From contig CP141132.1 of NCBI GenBank assembly GCA_035236585.1, forward strand, positions 45,511,880 through 45,575,879: 64,000 nucleotides of DNA, given 5' to 3'. Every line of letters starts with the position of its first letter. The stretch's first letter is position 1. A program made the translations under genes and the position numbers. This DNA comes from Warburgia ugandensis (Eukaryota; Streptophyta; Magnoliopsida; Canellales; Canellaceae). Positions 12,017-25,160 of this stretch are shown here, one piece after another. Under the pieces are notes generated by a model that saw only the letters and a program-made list of their open reading frames with translations, had not been told where the DNA came from and did not search any database.

Positions 12017-13057
12017 CACTCTCAAAAATCCTCTAAAAATATCCATAAAATTTTTACAAAATTATCTTGATTTTCCCTACAAAACTAGACATAGATCCAT
12101 TCCCAAAATCCCAAAAGATCTCTCTCTTTCATTTTCTCTCTCCTCTCTCTAGATTGGAACAAGAGACCTAAATTCAATTAGGCACTCTGTTCCAGATCAA
12201 ATATTATAGATCTCACCATATAAAATTTCCTACCATACCTTAGCTACAAAATGCCCAAAGAGATCAAGGGCGATCAAATCCTTGGGATGGATTGAATGAA
12301 TGTTAATATGATGAAATCTAGGGAGATCATGGAATGAATATGACAAAAACAAAGCAATATGATCTTTGGACTGTAATGAAGAAAAACCCCTAAATGTAAT
12401 TAAAACCCTTGATTAAAAGGAAAAGATCTAAGATCTAATGGTTGGATCATAAGTAAAGGTTTCTAAAAATATTAATGTAATTAGTTTCATTTTCTATTAA
12501 TTGATAATAGCATTTTAAATGTGATTTATGTTATAAAGCATGCTAGTGCAACTTTTAGACTTTGGCATGATATGTGATTAGATTGTTATAATAGGTTGCT
12601 AGATTTAATTATCATAGGGGAATGTTATTATGATTTTATGCAAGTGTAACGTAGGACCAAGTTACTATGATTTCATGACATTGTAACTTAGGACCATGCT
12701 AGGATTTCATAGTATGAGATTGTACCTTAGGTTCATGTTAGTTTAAATTGAGTTATTAAGGTATATTAGTTGAAAATCATGCTAATGTAATTGTAAGTAC
12801 CTTGTATCATTATCATTAATTTGTTCAATTATGTAGTTTTATGCTTTAAATTTATAATTCATTTATGGTTAAATTTCATTAATAGATATACTTGTTATGA
12901 GATAAAGAGCATAAAACACCAAAAATGGAATCTATTGAGAAAGTTGAGTTTCATGGCACAAATAAGAGTGGATTATTTTGGACTTAATTAGTAAGGGCTA
13001 TAGTTAGTAAGACAATATAAGGATTATCAAATCCTTGGCCCAAACTAGGAGAATAAT

Positions 13058-16000
13058 TGTAATGGCCTGCATTTTTAAGAAATAAAGAAATTTTTCTTTT
13101 TTTTATGTTAGTTTATTCTATTAATTATTACGAATTTTTTTGCCATGTGGAGAAAACTGTTACAAATGGCTAAACATGATAATTTGACAGTTATAGAAAA
13201 AGGGTGTAAATACACCATTAAAAATTTGAAGAGTTACAAATATGTAATAAATTGGGAAAACCGTTGCAAGGAAAGCTTCTATAAAAGAAACAAAGAAAAT
13301 GGAAAGAAAAGTTTAGGAATGTGAAATAGTTGGAGAGGAAGAAGGGGAGTGCGTGAGACAAAAAGAAAAGACAAAAGGAAAGAAAAAAAGGAAAAGAAGA
13401 TCAAGAGGAAAAGCAGAGATCTGAAATTTGCGTCAAATCAATTAGAAACAAAGGAATTTGCGTTGAAGGAAATCGCATTTTGAGATAGGGAATCTAGATC
13501 TAGACCGTTATTTTCTTTAAAATAAAATAAAAAATAAAAAAAGAGCTTTATCAATTGTTTTTGGAATGAAGTTGTATTGAATGTTCATTGGAATGTAAAT
13601 GCATATATGCTTAATAAATTTCTAGATGTTAATCACATGGTAAATGTTTAGATTAGATATTTGGCTTTGAATAGTTGTGCAAGATTCATGGGTATATGTT
13701 TAGAATCGAAAATTTTTATTTTGATTTTCAATTTGGTAAATGATGCATAATTATGCTATGTAGTGAATCAAATCAGATGTTGATTTTATTAAATATAGTT
13801 AGATAGAGCAGCCATGCTTGTTAATGAATGTACTGGATTATACCAGTTACACCTAGCACAAGTTAAAATTTTGGTGCATGGTCATTGGATGGTGATTATG
13901 TGCAAGTGTTTCAAAAATGAAGGTCATAACTATGATTAGACCATTTAGATTTTGATTGTTTGAATTTAAAATTTAGTTTGCACAAAGAGTTCACAGATTG
14001 GATCTGACGTGATGAATGTTAATCTAATGGGGACTTTGAGCTAATAGTATCATATTGTACTGGATTACACCTTACACCAAGTAAAATTTAGATGCATGAC
14101 TCCTTAGAAATGAAATTTCATTATACAACAAATAAGATAAAATTTCTTACACCTTACATAGGATGATTGTGCCATTCATTTAATCATGCACTTAACAACC
14201 TGTAAGTGTGTGTGGCGCATTGATCATGGCAGCTACACCATATGCCCAACAACCTGTAAGAACATGACAAAACCAAAACAAACAAGCTGCAGCATGCACT
14301 TAACAGTGCAGCTATGTGGCGCACTAAGACTCATAGGCTGCATGACACACTGGACTTGATTGTCATAATTCACACCACTTGATCTGCTATTGTGTGACGC
14401 ATTAATTTTGATTAGGCACAAGGCACCCAAAGATCTAGCACTGACCAAGCACAAGCCACTGATAAATCTAATAGTGATCAAATGCAACAAACTCAGCAAC
14501 CCAGTATTGATCATAAGTTTATAATATCTAATCATTTGATAGTAATCATGCACATTCCTCAAATGATTTATCCAGCAACTAAACGCATAAAACTAAATAG
14601 CCTAGAAATCTTTTTAATTTATGTCACTTTATACATTTCATAGACAGAGTACCTACTTAATATTTAGACACATGACGCACTGAACAAAATAGATTGTCAT
14701 GTGTCAAACATTGCTAAAGTTTTTATTATGCTGGAAATGCTCACATGTAAAAGCGTGTGAACTTTGTTTAAGCATTAAGTAGGCATTGTTTGGAGGCCAT
14801 TTATACATATCAAGGAAAATCTTGTTAACTAATGGTGGGCCCTTGAGTACACTTGAAACTTGTATATTCACTTTGAAAACATGTTGCGGTTGTTCAAAAT
14901 GGGTTTGTGATATTAAATATGGGCTTGTGAGTTGTGTTGTGGACCACTAAAAAGCTGCATTTTATGGTGCAGTGGGCTCCATATATGAATTATGAACCGT
15001 CTAGATCTCTATTTAGCAAAAATTTCTGCCGCATTGAAGAAATTATGAAATTCTAGCCACACCATACATTGATGCATGGCACATTGAAGAAATTATGAAA
15101 TTCTAGCCGCACCATATACTGTGTGAAGTTCAAACAAAAAAAGGGCATATGGGACAGGTGCTGGAGTGTGCAGTGAGTTGAACTAGACTTAGGTACATAC
15201 ATGTTCTGAGCATTGTATAGAAAACACGTGTAAGGATTTGAGCAGAGATTAGCAACTAGGCCCACGCACTAAACAGAAAATCAGTACACATATAATTAGC
15301 GTTAACAGATGCATAGGTATTAAATTGATAGAAAACATATTGTAACACCCAAATGCATGAGTAGTGGGTACTGACCAGCCTATGGATTCCTAGTTGTATT
15401 TAGCACATGATGCCTTGGACAATGAAATTCCATGGTATACCAAACAAAGTCAAGAGCATATCACATTTCATATGATAGTCACACATTACACTAATCAAAG
15501 ATTGCGCTAGGCTTAGGCTTGTGAGCATCAATCAGTGATTGGTGATTAGATCCATGAGCATTAAGTATTAATTAGTAAATAGCATATGGGTCTTAAATAG
15601 TGACTAATAAATAAAAGAATGGAGATAAAGCACTATTGATACTTAATGCATCAAGTCATGTTTTGGGTATACTTTGCACAATTAGCATATTATTAGATGT
15701 ATAGTATAATACTTAGAAATGTTAAATTGGTATCTTAATGTATGAAATTGGTAGTTGGTGGTTGGATTAGATTCCAGTTTTAAAGTGTAATAGCTAATAT
15801 TATATTCTTGGAAGATTGTGGAATTATTTTTAGTGGAGTTTATGTATAGTTTGAAAGTGTGTCTTGCTTAAAGTACACAACTAATATAATGCCCTTGGAC
15901 TTTATTGTCATTCCTAGTTTAGTCAACCATTGAAATGTTATGTATGATATTAAATTGATTTCCAAGAAAATTTCATGTACTTATGTTTTAAGTTGATTTG

Positions 16001-17041
16001 GGAATAAATATGAATGAAATTGATTAGTCTATTGAAACTTCATAAATTGATCTTCAAGAATATGTATATGCTTGAAATCAACAATAGTAAATTCACAAAT
16101 TATTGAGGTGCATATTATTTGATGTTTTCATACTGTTGTGCAATGGAACCTAATAATAATAAGAAGAAGAAGAAGAAGAAAAATCAGGAAACTCTTAAGA
16201 GTTGATCTTGGCTCAAGGATGTTATGTCACATCCCATGGTTGCTATACTAGGGAGTCAGTTGGCCACTGACTTCTAAATAGGTACTAGCCTATAATAGGC
16301 ATGTTTGATGAGGGTATGTTACATGGGAGGACTACCCTTGTATAAGATTGATCCGGCTATCCCATGTATTCGGTGTAGTTAGTGCGGTACCCACTAACGA
16401 ATGCAGGTTGAAACTTTAGTTTGCTGCGTGTATAGGCACCTTATATTTTGCTTGGATATGCCGATGCTTGTGACATGATACTAAGTGCCATCCAGATATA
16501 TAATTATTATTAACTGGATTTAGTTATGAATTAATCATTCAATGAATATGAATTGAATTTAACTCAGATCTTTATATGTGTGGATATTACTTGTATTATC
16601 CAATATGATGTCATTTTGATTATTACATAATTGGTTGATATGAATTGAAACCACCCTACAGGTGAAGAGCAAAAGGAAAAGCTTGAAATTGATGCGTAGG
16701 AGATTGAGTAAACTCAGAGTTTCAACGTATGAGGAGCTAGAAATAGTTTTAATTTATTTGAAGACTTTAGTCAATTTGTAATAAATTAAATATTTGAACT
16801 TTATATTGTGATTTAACTTAGTAGGGTTTGGGTTGTGACTAGTAGGTCTTGACTGGCTAAAAAAGATGAACTGTTATTTTGAATATATTGTGGAGATTTA
16901 TTTGACGTACTTGGGTTAGAAGAAGTAATTTCAATATATTATTATATATAGAATTGAAAAGAAATTTTTTATAAGGATCGATCTTGACAAGATTTATCAA
17001 GAATATTAAGAAAATCTCTTTATAAAACCCAAGACATCACA
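13058..17041 (+). mobile_element. Solo LTR G
   Basis: A 3984-base block starting TGTAATGGCC and ending AAGACATCACA, flanked by perfect 5-base TSDs ATAAT (13053-13057 and 17042-17046). The other B LTR has the uninterrupted GGAGAATAATAAACC at 41646-41660, which confirms the boundaries. There is no primer site, polypurine tract or coding domain, so this is an LTR left by recombination between two LTRs. It contains a local direct repeat of about 38 bases (15032-15069 versus 15081-15118). Frames inside (for example 14233-14562 on minus) show no domain. Confidence 0.88.
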
Positions 17042-17983
17042 ATAATAAACCCCATGAATGACATAGTAAATGTTCATGGTCTTAATTAAAATCAATTAGA
17101 AAGGGTACAGAGGGTCAACATGCTTATAGGAACCTTATGAAAGGTTGAGCTAAGGTCACTCTAGTGAATGTTGAACATAGTGGTTAAGGGGGTTGTCTAA
17201 TAGAACCTTGCTCTTCCCCTACCTTCTGTTGATGTTGTGAGGTCTAAACACCTCCTTACATGAGGATTGAAGTAACCACTTTGTGTTCACCCATTCAGCT
17301 CGTAAGCCTAAGCCAATTGGTAATAAGAGGAGCAGTCTAGATTTAGGCCGAAATAAGTTACCTTCAACTAGCAAAACATTAACTGGTTGAATGATAATAG
17401 TAAGAGCATAAAAGGTTAGTAAATTATCCAACCCTAATAAAACCTGTAAGTAAGATAAGGATGATTAAACAAGATCCATTAGATCTTGAATGATTAAGAA
17501 CAATAAGAATAAGAATATTGTATTGTATCTAGTATGCATGTTATAGATCAAATCTAGTTCATTAGATTAGATAATCCAAACCCTTGATGAAAGATGATTC
17601 AAGGAAGAAAACCAAGATCATCCTCCTTAAGGATGATCTAATAACTGAACTTAGATCAAAGAAGAACAAGATGATAAAAGATCTATGACCTTGATCTTTA
17701 TCAACAAGTGTAGATTGTCGATCAAAGGATCTATGAAACATCAAGATCAAGGAGATGGACGCACAAAGACTTAGAGATAGAAAATACTTAGATATGAATG
17801 ATTTAAAGATCATTTTAAACATCAGATCTAGTGATTAATAGGACTGTTCATAATTTATATATATTGACAGTATGTATGGATGTACAGATTACAAACATTA
17901 GTCAGGATCATGGAAGATCTGGGAAAAGGGATCACTACTTGAAGCTAGGAGGATTTGATGAATGCATTTACATGGGATGTACA

Positions 17984-20681
17984 TGTGACGACCCGGGTTT
18001 TCTCATGCATTTTTAAATGCAAAGTCTAATTTCCTAAGGCGGGATGCATCCCTATTTGAAAACCATTTTTATAAAAACCATGCAATGCAGCGGAAAACCT
18101 TTAGTTTTAAACTCATTTTTGAAAACCCCGAGTGTCATTTGCTTTCGCAACAACTAAGGTAGTTTTTGAAAAACTTCAGAAATCATAAATGTTTTTCCCC
18201 AGGTCTTTCCAATCACAATGCACAGCCCAACTGTAACTAAGTACAAACACATGTCCAAAGGGTTGAGAGTTCACTTACATGTATATTTGTTTCCTTTTGG
18301 ATTCACTTGCTCATAGCACTAACATAGATGTCCTCTTTTTGGGAGTGGAGCTGTCCTGAACCATGATATATACGGACGTATCTTGTCCTTGAGTGCTTAC
18401 TGATGTCTGAAAAATGTTAAGGATTGGGTGAGTATATAATATACTCAGTAGGAGTCTATCACTACTAGTTTTATAAATGCATGGGATGTTTCAAAATCAT
18501 ATGCTCATTCATAACATGCGTATGTTTGAATACTCGAGTTCAATATCAGTATAAGAATCCATAATCAACTGAAATTCTCATGACTTAAAAGATCACATAA
18601 TCCAAAACTGAAAGTATCATATATATAAGATGACATCATGATATGCAATAGATGCTTCATGGAGTCCAACTCATGGACCTCTAGTATGGTATGGTCGACC
18701 AACCTCATATCATGCCATATGCAATGCACATAAATCCATGAAACCATAGGGTCTCACTATGCCCACGACCTCACCGCCGTGTTGTCCCCGGGTACCTAGG
18801 GACACAGGATCATATACCTCCACGGGGCATATGACACTTCGACCCAGTGCCGTGACACCATTGGTAGCCCCCTGTACCACATGCAGTTGAAGTAGGGACA
18901 TGCCCTTTTTGGGCGTGGTACCCATCCACCTAATAGTGGTAGAGGCTGGGTGGCCAACCCACACCCCTCGGTATAGCACCCACGAGCTTACAGGCCCAAA
19001 TCATGTATGATCAAATAAGCCAAAAACCTCTGTTCAAAACCAGTCCTCTTTGGGTCCCTCACAACTACCTGGCCCTCGGCACTCCAGCGTCTTTTGGCAA
19101 CCCTCAAGGACATGCAATCTTTGCAAGTACTTAAATCATGCATTGTATGCACTTGTTTACAAAACATATGTGTGCATAATGTATATGCAATCTTTTACGA
19201 AACATGTCTATGTACAAAACGTGTATCATATGCTTGCTGAATCTAGTCATGCTAAACAAGTCATATACTTATAACATATGTTCTCAAAACAATAATAGAT
19301 CTTTTAAAAGAATCTAATAGTGATAGAGCACCTACCTGACTAGGTCGCTTTAACCCCTTTGTCCTCGTACGCTCCTGAACATGGTTTGGGGACTCAAGGT
19401 TAGTTTAGCCTATCTTTGATGGGTTTAGAGCAGTTGGGTCTTATTACTTAGGCATTAGGGGTCCATCCCTATGCCTATGGGTGTCCTAAGGTCCTAATTG
19501 GGCCTTGGTATCCTCAGTTTTCCAAAGTTCTAGTGGCCACGATCCACCATCCTATTCTAAGGGTCATGTCCTACTTTTATTGGGCCTTGATTAGGGATTT
19601 TATGGTTTGGATGTGTCCGCGTCGTCGATACGGACACAACGCCTTTTGCGGCGCCTCAATCGGAGCTCTAGATCTCATGTTATAAGCGTTTTAGTGTTGT
19701 ATGTACATAGAGTCTTTAAAGACAAAAAGTTGGAATGCTAGGGCGCTGCGCGTCAGCGTCATGCTCCCTGCTTCCTTAAGTAACAAAAGTTCGGCGTGCG
19801 CTAGCGTACTGCACGTCTGCGGCGCGCACCTCAGCGGGCGCATCTACATACGTGCGCGACATCTCCGCTCGTCTGTCCCTTTAGCGTGCGCGTCCCTGGA
19901 CGCGCCCGTTTGGTTTTTCAAACGGACATCGACCTGCGTCGACGTGGGACGTTCCTATTGGATCGTCCCGCCCGTTAGAGACCTAGGTCATCCTCAGGTC
20001 ACCCTAGTTCGACCCTGTCAAACCAGTGCGGCCCTGGGGACGTCCTAGGGTCCTTGGTGGCTCTCCCAGGCTCCCTTTTGCATGGTTTTTCATGCAAAAA
20101 CTTAGGGGAATGGAGCCTGGGACTATGGGTGAGGGGAGCTTTTGAGCATACCTGCTTCGTGGCTGGTTTTCTCTCCACGTTTTCCCCTCTTGGTCACTGC
20201 TCTGTGATGGGTTTTCTCCAAGGTTTTGGGCTGCCATTAGAGGCACCCAAGAGCTCTATTTATAGGGCTTTTAAAGAGGGTTTTGGAGGGGTTCTAATCG
20301 CCTTTGAATGGCGGTGGAGAAACCTCCAGAATGGCGGTGGTTTCTTCTTGAAACACCGCCGTTCCAGAAACCTCAAGGAGGCTGAAGATGAAGGGTGCTC
20401 GTATCAAAATGGGCACCTATGTTTTTCAGGTTAAGTCGTTTGTGTGAAATTTACAGTTTTGCCCTTGATCTTCAAAGGGCTATATCTTGCTCATTTTAAC
20501 TCCGTTTTGGGTGATTTTGGTCTCGTTGGATTCATTTTTCCGAGACGCATCTAATGGCACAACTTTTAGAACAAAATTCCTGGATTTATTTAAGGAGACT
20601 AGTGAAATTACCAAAATGCCCTTATCTTTAAAACTGAACTTTTTATGGGCTTTTAATATTACAAAAATTGGGGTCATTACA
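17984..20681 (-). mobile_element. Solo LTR F (E family, minus orientation)
   Basis: Bounded by perfect TSDs GTACA (17979-17983 and 20682-20686). Read on the minus strand it starts TGTAATGACCCC and ends AAACCCGGGTCGTCACA. It is about 2.7 kb and homologous throughout to the LTRs of element E (28842-31602). It contains a GC-rich stretch (19600-20050), a minus-strand TATA box and the 19-base palindrome at 18429-18447. It holds only one copy of the 62-base unit that is tripled in E. Frames in the GC-rich part (for example 20054-20434) recur with the repeat and look non-coding. Confidence 0.88.
20256..20265 (-). promoter_or_regulatory. TATA box of solo LTR F
   Basis: CTATAAATAG on the minus strand, conserved at the same place in the element E LTR (31167-31176). 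Transcription would run leftward, antisense to element B. Confidence 0.55.
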
Positions 20682-21992
20682 GTACATGATTCAACCCATG
20701 ACCTTATGTTGACAAGAGTAATGTTAATACTTGTATTAAATCCCCTGAAACCTTTATGATCCAACCAAACACATATAAAATGGTTAATAACTAGACTCTA
20801 AGTGAATAGGGAACTAGAAGATATTTCAGCCCTAAGTAAACAGACATATTGTCTGATATGTATGAAATCTATTTTACATACAAGCTTGGAGGCATGTGAT
20901 TTTTTTTTAATAGGCATAAGCCTGGAGGATGCTATGCTAGAGGAGTTATGAGGGTTTGGCCACCTGCTTCTTGAAATTTGATGATTTGATGATACCTTGC
21001 CCTATGAGAGGCTAAAAGTAGGGTGAAGCAATTATGGGAAGGCCACCACTATGAAAGTCCTATCTCCCCATATGGGCAGTGACATAATATTTTCCACCGT
21101 GGTATCAGTAGTGAACAAGGCAGTTATCTAAGCGTGCTAGTACGGATCAAACTGCAGCATGGTAGCCCTTTGATTATTTTGCACTATGATACATATGAGA
21201 GTAGGCATAGTGAAATGCCTTATGTTTTAACATAATAAAATGCTAGGTAATTGCATATTGCCAATATTTTTCAAGAAGGGAAATTTCCAATGTAGGATTA
21301 GCTGAAATACTGAATTCTCACAATGAAGAGAATTGATCAGCTTAGTTGGGAATGATATTTGACTACTTTCATAAATTTAACTGATTTTCCCATGAATAGC
21401 ATGTATGTATATGGATGTACATATATTACAAAGTAAAGAGTAGAGACATGAATATGTTTAGAGATAACTGGATTATGAAGTATTAGAATTATATTGTCAA
21501 TTATTATGCTTCTTGAATCCCCTACCAAGCATTGCTTGCTGAGATATTGTAAATGTTGCAATGTTTACAATATCTCATATACAGGGAAGGTGAGTTAGGA
21601 GCTCAAGACGATAAAAGACTTGAAGAGAATAATCTTCAAGGTATACCCTTGAAGACATGTATTTTGCTTTGCTTGAGAGTGTTGTATTGTAATGAGAGTT
21701 TCATTGTATGGTAAGCTTTGAGTTTGGATTATGTAATTTGGACAAGTATTGTAATGGATTTGGCTGTACTGTGAACTACTGGATGGATTATGGAATTTAA
21801 TAAAAGTATATTCCTTCAATGGAATTTTATCTTGTAGAAATTTCTACTTATGTTATGTATGAAGTGATGACTTGGGTTTTACAAAACAAGTTTTAAAGAA
21901 AAGAATTTCCCCTGCTTTGTTTTGCAAAAAAAAATTTACTATTAAGGGTCCTACCTTTCAAAATATATTACAAAAACCTAGGTTGTCACAGT

Positions 21993-22004
21993 TGGTATCA
22001 AAGC
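21993..22004 (+). other. Element B primer-binding site (tRNA-iMet)
   Basis: TGGTATCAAAGC two bases after the LTR end. It differs by one base from TGGTATCAGAGC, the usual initiator-Met primer site of chromoviruses. Confidence 0.85.
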
Positions 22005-22121
22005 ATTTCATCAAGTCATTGTACTGTTCAAATATGTCCAAACGAGAGATTATAATCCAAGTCTAGATTAAGATAGAAGTAGTTATATAGAGGATTGATA
22101 GAAATTTTGGTTTATGAGCAG

Positions 22122-23243
22122 ATGCCACCAAAGAGAGTCACAAGGCAGGCAACTCAAAATACTCTAAAAGACAATATGGAGAGAGTAACCACGAACAATG
22201 TGGAAGAGATGATGAGAAGGGTGTTGAGGAACCTCCTTCCTCACCTACAACAAACCCAAGGTTCATTGCCTCCCGTAGCAATACCAAGTACGTAGGCTCA
22301 GGCTCTACCTGAAGTGAGACATAATACATCAACACCAGCTACTCCCACACTAGTACAAGGGCAATCTTCCCTTATACCAAGTGAAGAAATTAAAAAATCT
22401 CTATTAGCACCAGAAAAAGTTGACAAAATGATGGACAAATTAGAAAGATGACTACAATGTATAATGGCAAGGGTAAAGCTAAGAAGGCTGAGGAATGGAT
22501 ATATGAAGTAAAAGGACTTTCAGTGCACTACGTACTCCTGCAGAGTTGAAGGTGAAATTTGCCACCTACTTATTAAAATAAGAAGCTGCATTTTGGTGGA
22601 GATCAACTAACAATTCATTCTTCTCAAATTCTGAAGATACTACATGGGAAGAATTTAAGGAAGTATTTAACCACAAATATTTCCCTTCTCATATACAAGA
22701 CAGAAAGTTGATAGAGTTTTTGGACCTAAGACAAGGGAATATGTCAGTGGTGGAGTATGATAACAAGTTCACACAATTAAGGAGATTTGCGACTCATGTG
22801 TGTAACACTGAAACACACACCGTGAATCGATTCATTGAAGGGCTGCACCCAGGGCTGAAAATAAAGGTACTGGGTACTAAACCCACTACCTTGGCAGAAT
22901 GTGTGGAAATGGCTTCCAAGTTTGAAGAAGAATACAAAAAGAGTCAAACTACGAAGTTCAGTGGAGGAGGAAACAATAACCCAAAGCCCTTCTAGAAGAA
23001 TAAATGACCTTGGAACAATTTTAATCCCCAAAGAAATCAGAGGAACAATGCACCAAGGCAAAATAGACCACCATGTCCAAGATGTAGAAAATTTCACCAA
23101 GGCAATATTTTCCCTAGACCTATAAAACAACAACCACAACGATTTCCAATCAAGTGCCATAATTGTGGGGAGTATGGACATGTCGCCACCTACTATACCA
23201 AACCATTGGCAGTCAAGGAGGCAAAACTAGAAATTGTCCCTTG
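22122..23243 (+). pseudogene. Element B gag (decayed)
   Basis: Starts at ATG 22122 (MPPKRVTRQ). A stop follows at about codon 58, then a frameshift near 22490 and further stops. The capsid region is clear at 22708-22990, with FLDLRQGNMSVVEYDNKF and FIEGLHPGLKIKVLG motifs typical of retrotransposon gag. The nucleocapsid zinc knuckle (23155-23196) reads CHNCGEYGHVATYY, so the fourth ligand Cys is Tyr. In the family this protein packages the RNA in cytoplasmic particles; this copy cannot make it. Confidence 0.85.
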
Positions 23244-23249
23244 ACACCA

Positions 23250-23600
23250 AGGAAGGTTCTTCGCCATCACTGACGGCCAAGCTGGACCATCCAATGCGGT
23301 GATTGAAGGTACACTACTTGTAGCAGACAATTATGCCAAAGTACTATTTGATTTTGGATCTATGCATTCCTTTATGTCTTGCGAATTTGAATCTAGTATA
23401 CAACTGTGAGTGAAAAACTTGGGATTTGATCTAGATGTAAGAACTCCAGTTGGAAAAATAGTTAAATTACAAGAATACTTACATAATGTACCTATAGAAG
23501 TATTGGGAAAAAGAATGGACATAGACCTCATTTTATTGAACATGGTGGATTTTGACATCATACTGGGACTGGTTAGCAAAATACTAGGTAGTTATGGACT
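23250..23600 (+). pseudogene. Element B aspartic protease domain (decayed)
   Basis: The region after the zinc knuckle reads VIEGTLLVADNYAKVLFDF followed by GSMHSF. The active-site triad of retroviral-type proteases, normally D-S-G with T following, is here D-F-G-S-M. A stop at 23407-23409 separates it from LGFDLDVRTPVGK. The enzyme would cut the gag-pol polyprotein; the altered active site and the stop make this copy inactive. Confidence 0.75.
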
Positions 23601-24760
23601 ATCACAAGAAGAAAATCACATTTAGTATACCAGGTGAGGAAGTATTAGTACTGTATGGGAAACACAATGACTTAGACAAATCCATTATCTCAGCTATGAA
23701 GGCAGTCAAACATATGTCAAAGGGGTTTCAGGCATTTCTAGCAACAGTGATTTCCTTAGATGTTGAACAGCCCAGGATAATAGAAATTGAAGTAGTCAAG
23801 GAATTCCAAGATGTTTTTCTTGAAGAGCTACTAAGATTACCCCCATACAGAGAAATTAAGTTTACCATTGAAGTAATTCCTGGTGCAACTCCAATTTCTA
23901 AAGCACCTTATAGGATGGCCCCAGTAGAGTTGAAAGGTCAATTGCAAAAATTGTTAGACAAAGGGTTTGTTAGACCAAGTAGTTCACCATGGGGAGCACC
24001 AGTAATATTTGTGAAGAAGAAGGATGGGTCTATGAGATTATGCATTGATTATAGAATGTTGAACAGTGTCACAGTGAAAAATAGGTATCCCTTACCTCGC
24101 ACTGATGATCTCTTTGATCAACTCTAATTTGCTAAGGTCTTTTCCAAAATTGACCTTAGATTAGGATGTCATCAATTGCGTATTAAGGATGAAGACATAC
24201 CCAAGTCAGCATTCAGAACTCGGTATGGGCATTACGAGTTTCTAGTCATGTCTTTCGGGCTGACCAATGCACCAGCAGTGTTTATGGATATGATGAATAG
24301 AATCTTCAAGGAATTTTTGAATAAATTTGTGATTGTATTTATTGACGATATAGTGATTTACTCTACTAGTATCAAAGAACATTAAGAACACTTACGAATT
24401 GTACTAAATACCTTCAAAACACATAAACTATTTGGTAAATTTAGTAAGTGTGAATTCTTGTTAGAGAAGGTCAATTTCTTGGGTCATGTAATTTCCAAGA
24501 ATGGAATAGAAGTAGACCCCACCAAGATTGAAGTAGTAATGAATTGGGAGAAACCTAAAACAGTAACAGAAATACATAGTTTTCTTAGACTAGCAGGATA
24601 CTACCGTATATTCATTCAAAGATTTTCTCGTATAGCTCTTCCTTTGACTTCCTTGACAAGAAAGGGGGTACAATTCACTTGGATAGAAGAATGTGAAAAT
24701 AGTTTTCAAGAGCTAAAGAAGAGGTTAACTATAGCACCAGTATTGACTTTGCCATCTGGA
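23600..24760 (+). pseudogene. Element B reverse transcriptase domain (decayed)
   Basis: All RT landmarks are legible: [14 protein letters not shown] entry, the [18 protein letters not shown] finger motif, the FSKIDL palm motif, [12 protein letters not shown], and the catalytic FIDDI (24338-24349). In-frame stops at 24125-24127 and 24383-24385 break it. The primer-grip and thumb region (FLGHVISKNGIEVDPTK) is intact in the third segment. The motif set is that of Ty3/gypsy chromoviruses of the Tekay/Del type. Confidence 0.92.
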
Positions 24761-25160
24761 AGTGGAGGATATGAAATATACTATGATGCTTCAGGCAAAG
24801 GGTTAAGGGTTAGGGGGTGTATTGATACAAAATGGGAAGGTTATTGCTTATGCATCTAGACAATTGAAGAAACATGAAATAAATTACCCAATACATGACC
24901 TAGAATTGGCAGCTGTAGTTTTTGCATTGAAAATTTGGAGACATTATTTATATGGAGAAAATTTCAATGTATTCACAGATCATAAAATTCTTAAATACAT
25001 CTTCACTCAGGCTGATTTGAACATGAGACAAAGAAGATAGATAGAGTATATCAAAGACTACGATTTTGCCATCCAATACCATCCTAGAAAAAACAAATGT
25101 AGCAGTTGATGCATTAAGTAGACAGCCAAGAGCTTTACTCACAAACATCACAATTAAATA
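24760..25160 (+). pseudogene. Element B RNase H domain (decayed)
   Basis: Follows RT with IYYDASGKG (first catalytic Asp), then a frameshift near 24805-24822. It resumes as [28 protein letters not shown] and [11 protein letters not shown] (Asp in TDH), then a stop after NMRQRR and further stops through 25110. The domain would remove the RNA strand during reverse transcription. Confidence 0.88.

Larger units (their letters stand above)
11434..21990 (+). repeat. Element B 5' LTR (contains solo LTRs G and F)
   Basis: Own sequence is 11434-13057, 17047-17983 and 20687-21990, about 3.9 kb after removing the insertions and one TSD copy each. It aligns in order with the 3' LTR at 39259-43306. A TATA box (CTATAAATA) lies at 12008-12016, and the conserved stem-loop is at 21541-21576. 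Confidence 0.9.

Noticed and set aside
19701..20434. Frames in the GC-rich segment of solo LTR F (and 30824-31288 in E)
   Set aside because: They coincide with the LTR promoter and leader and differ among copies by frameshifts; no domain.
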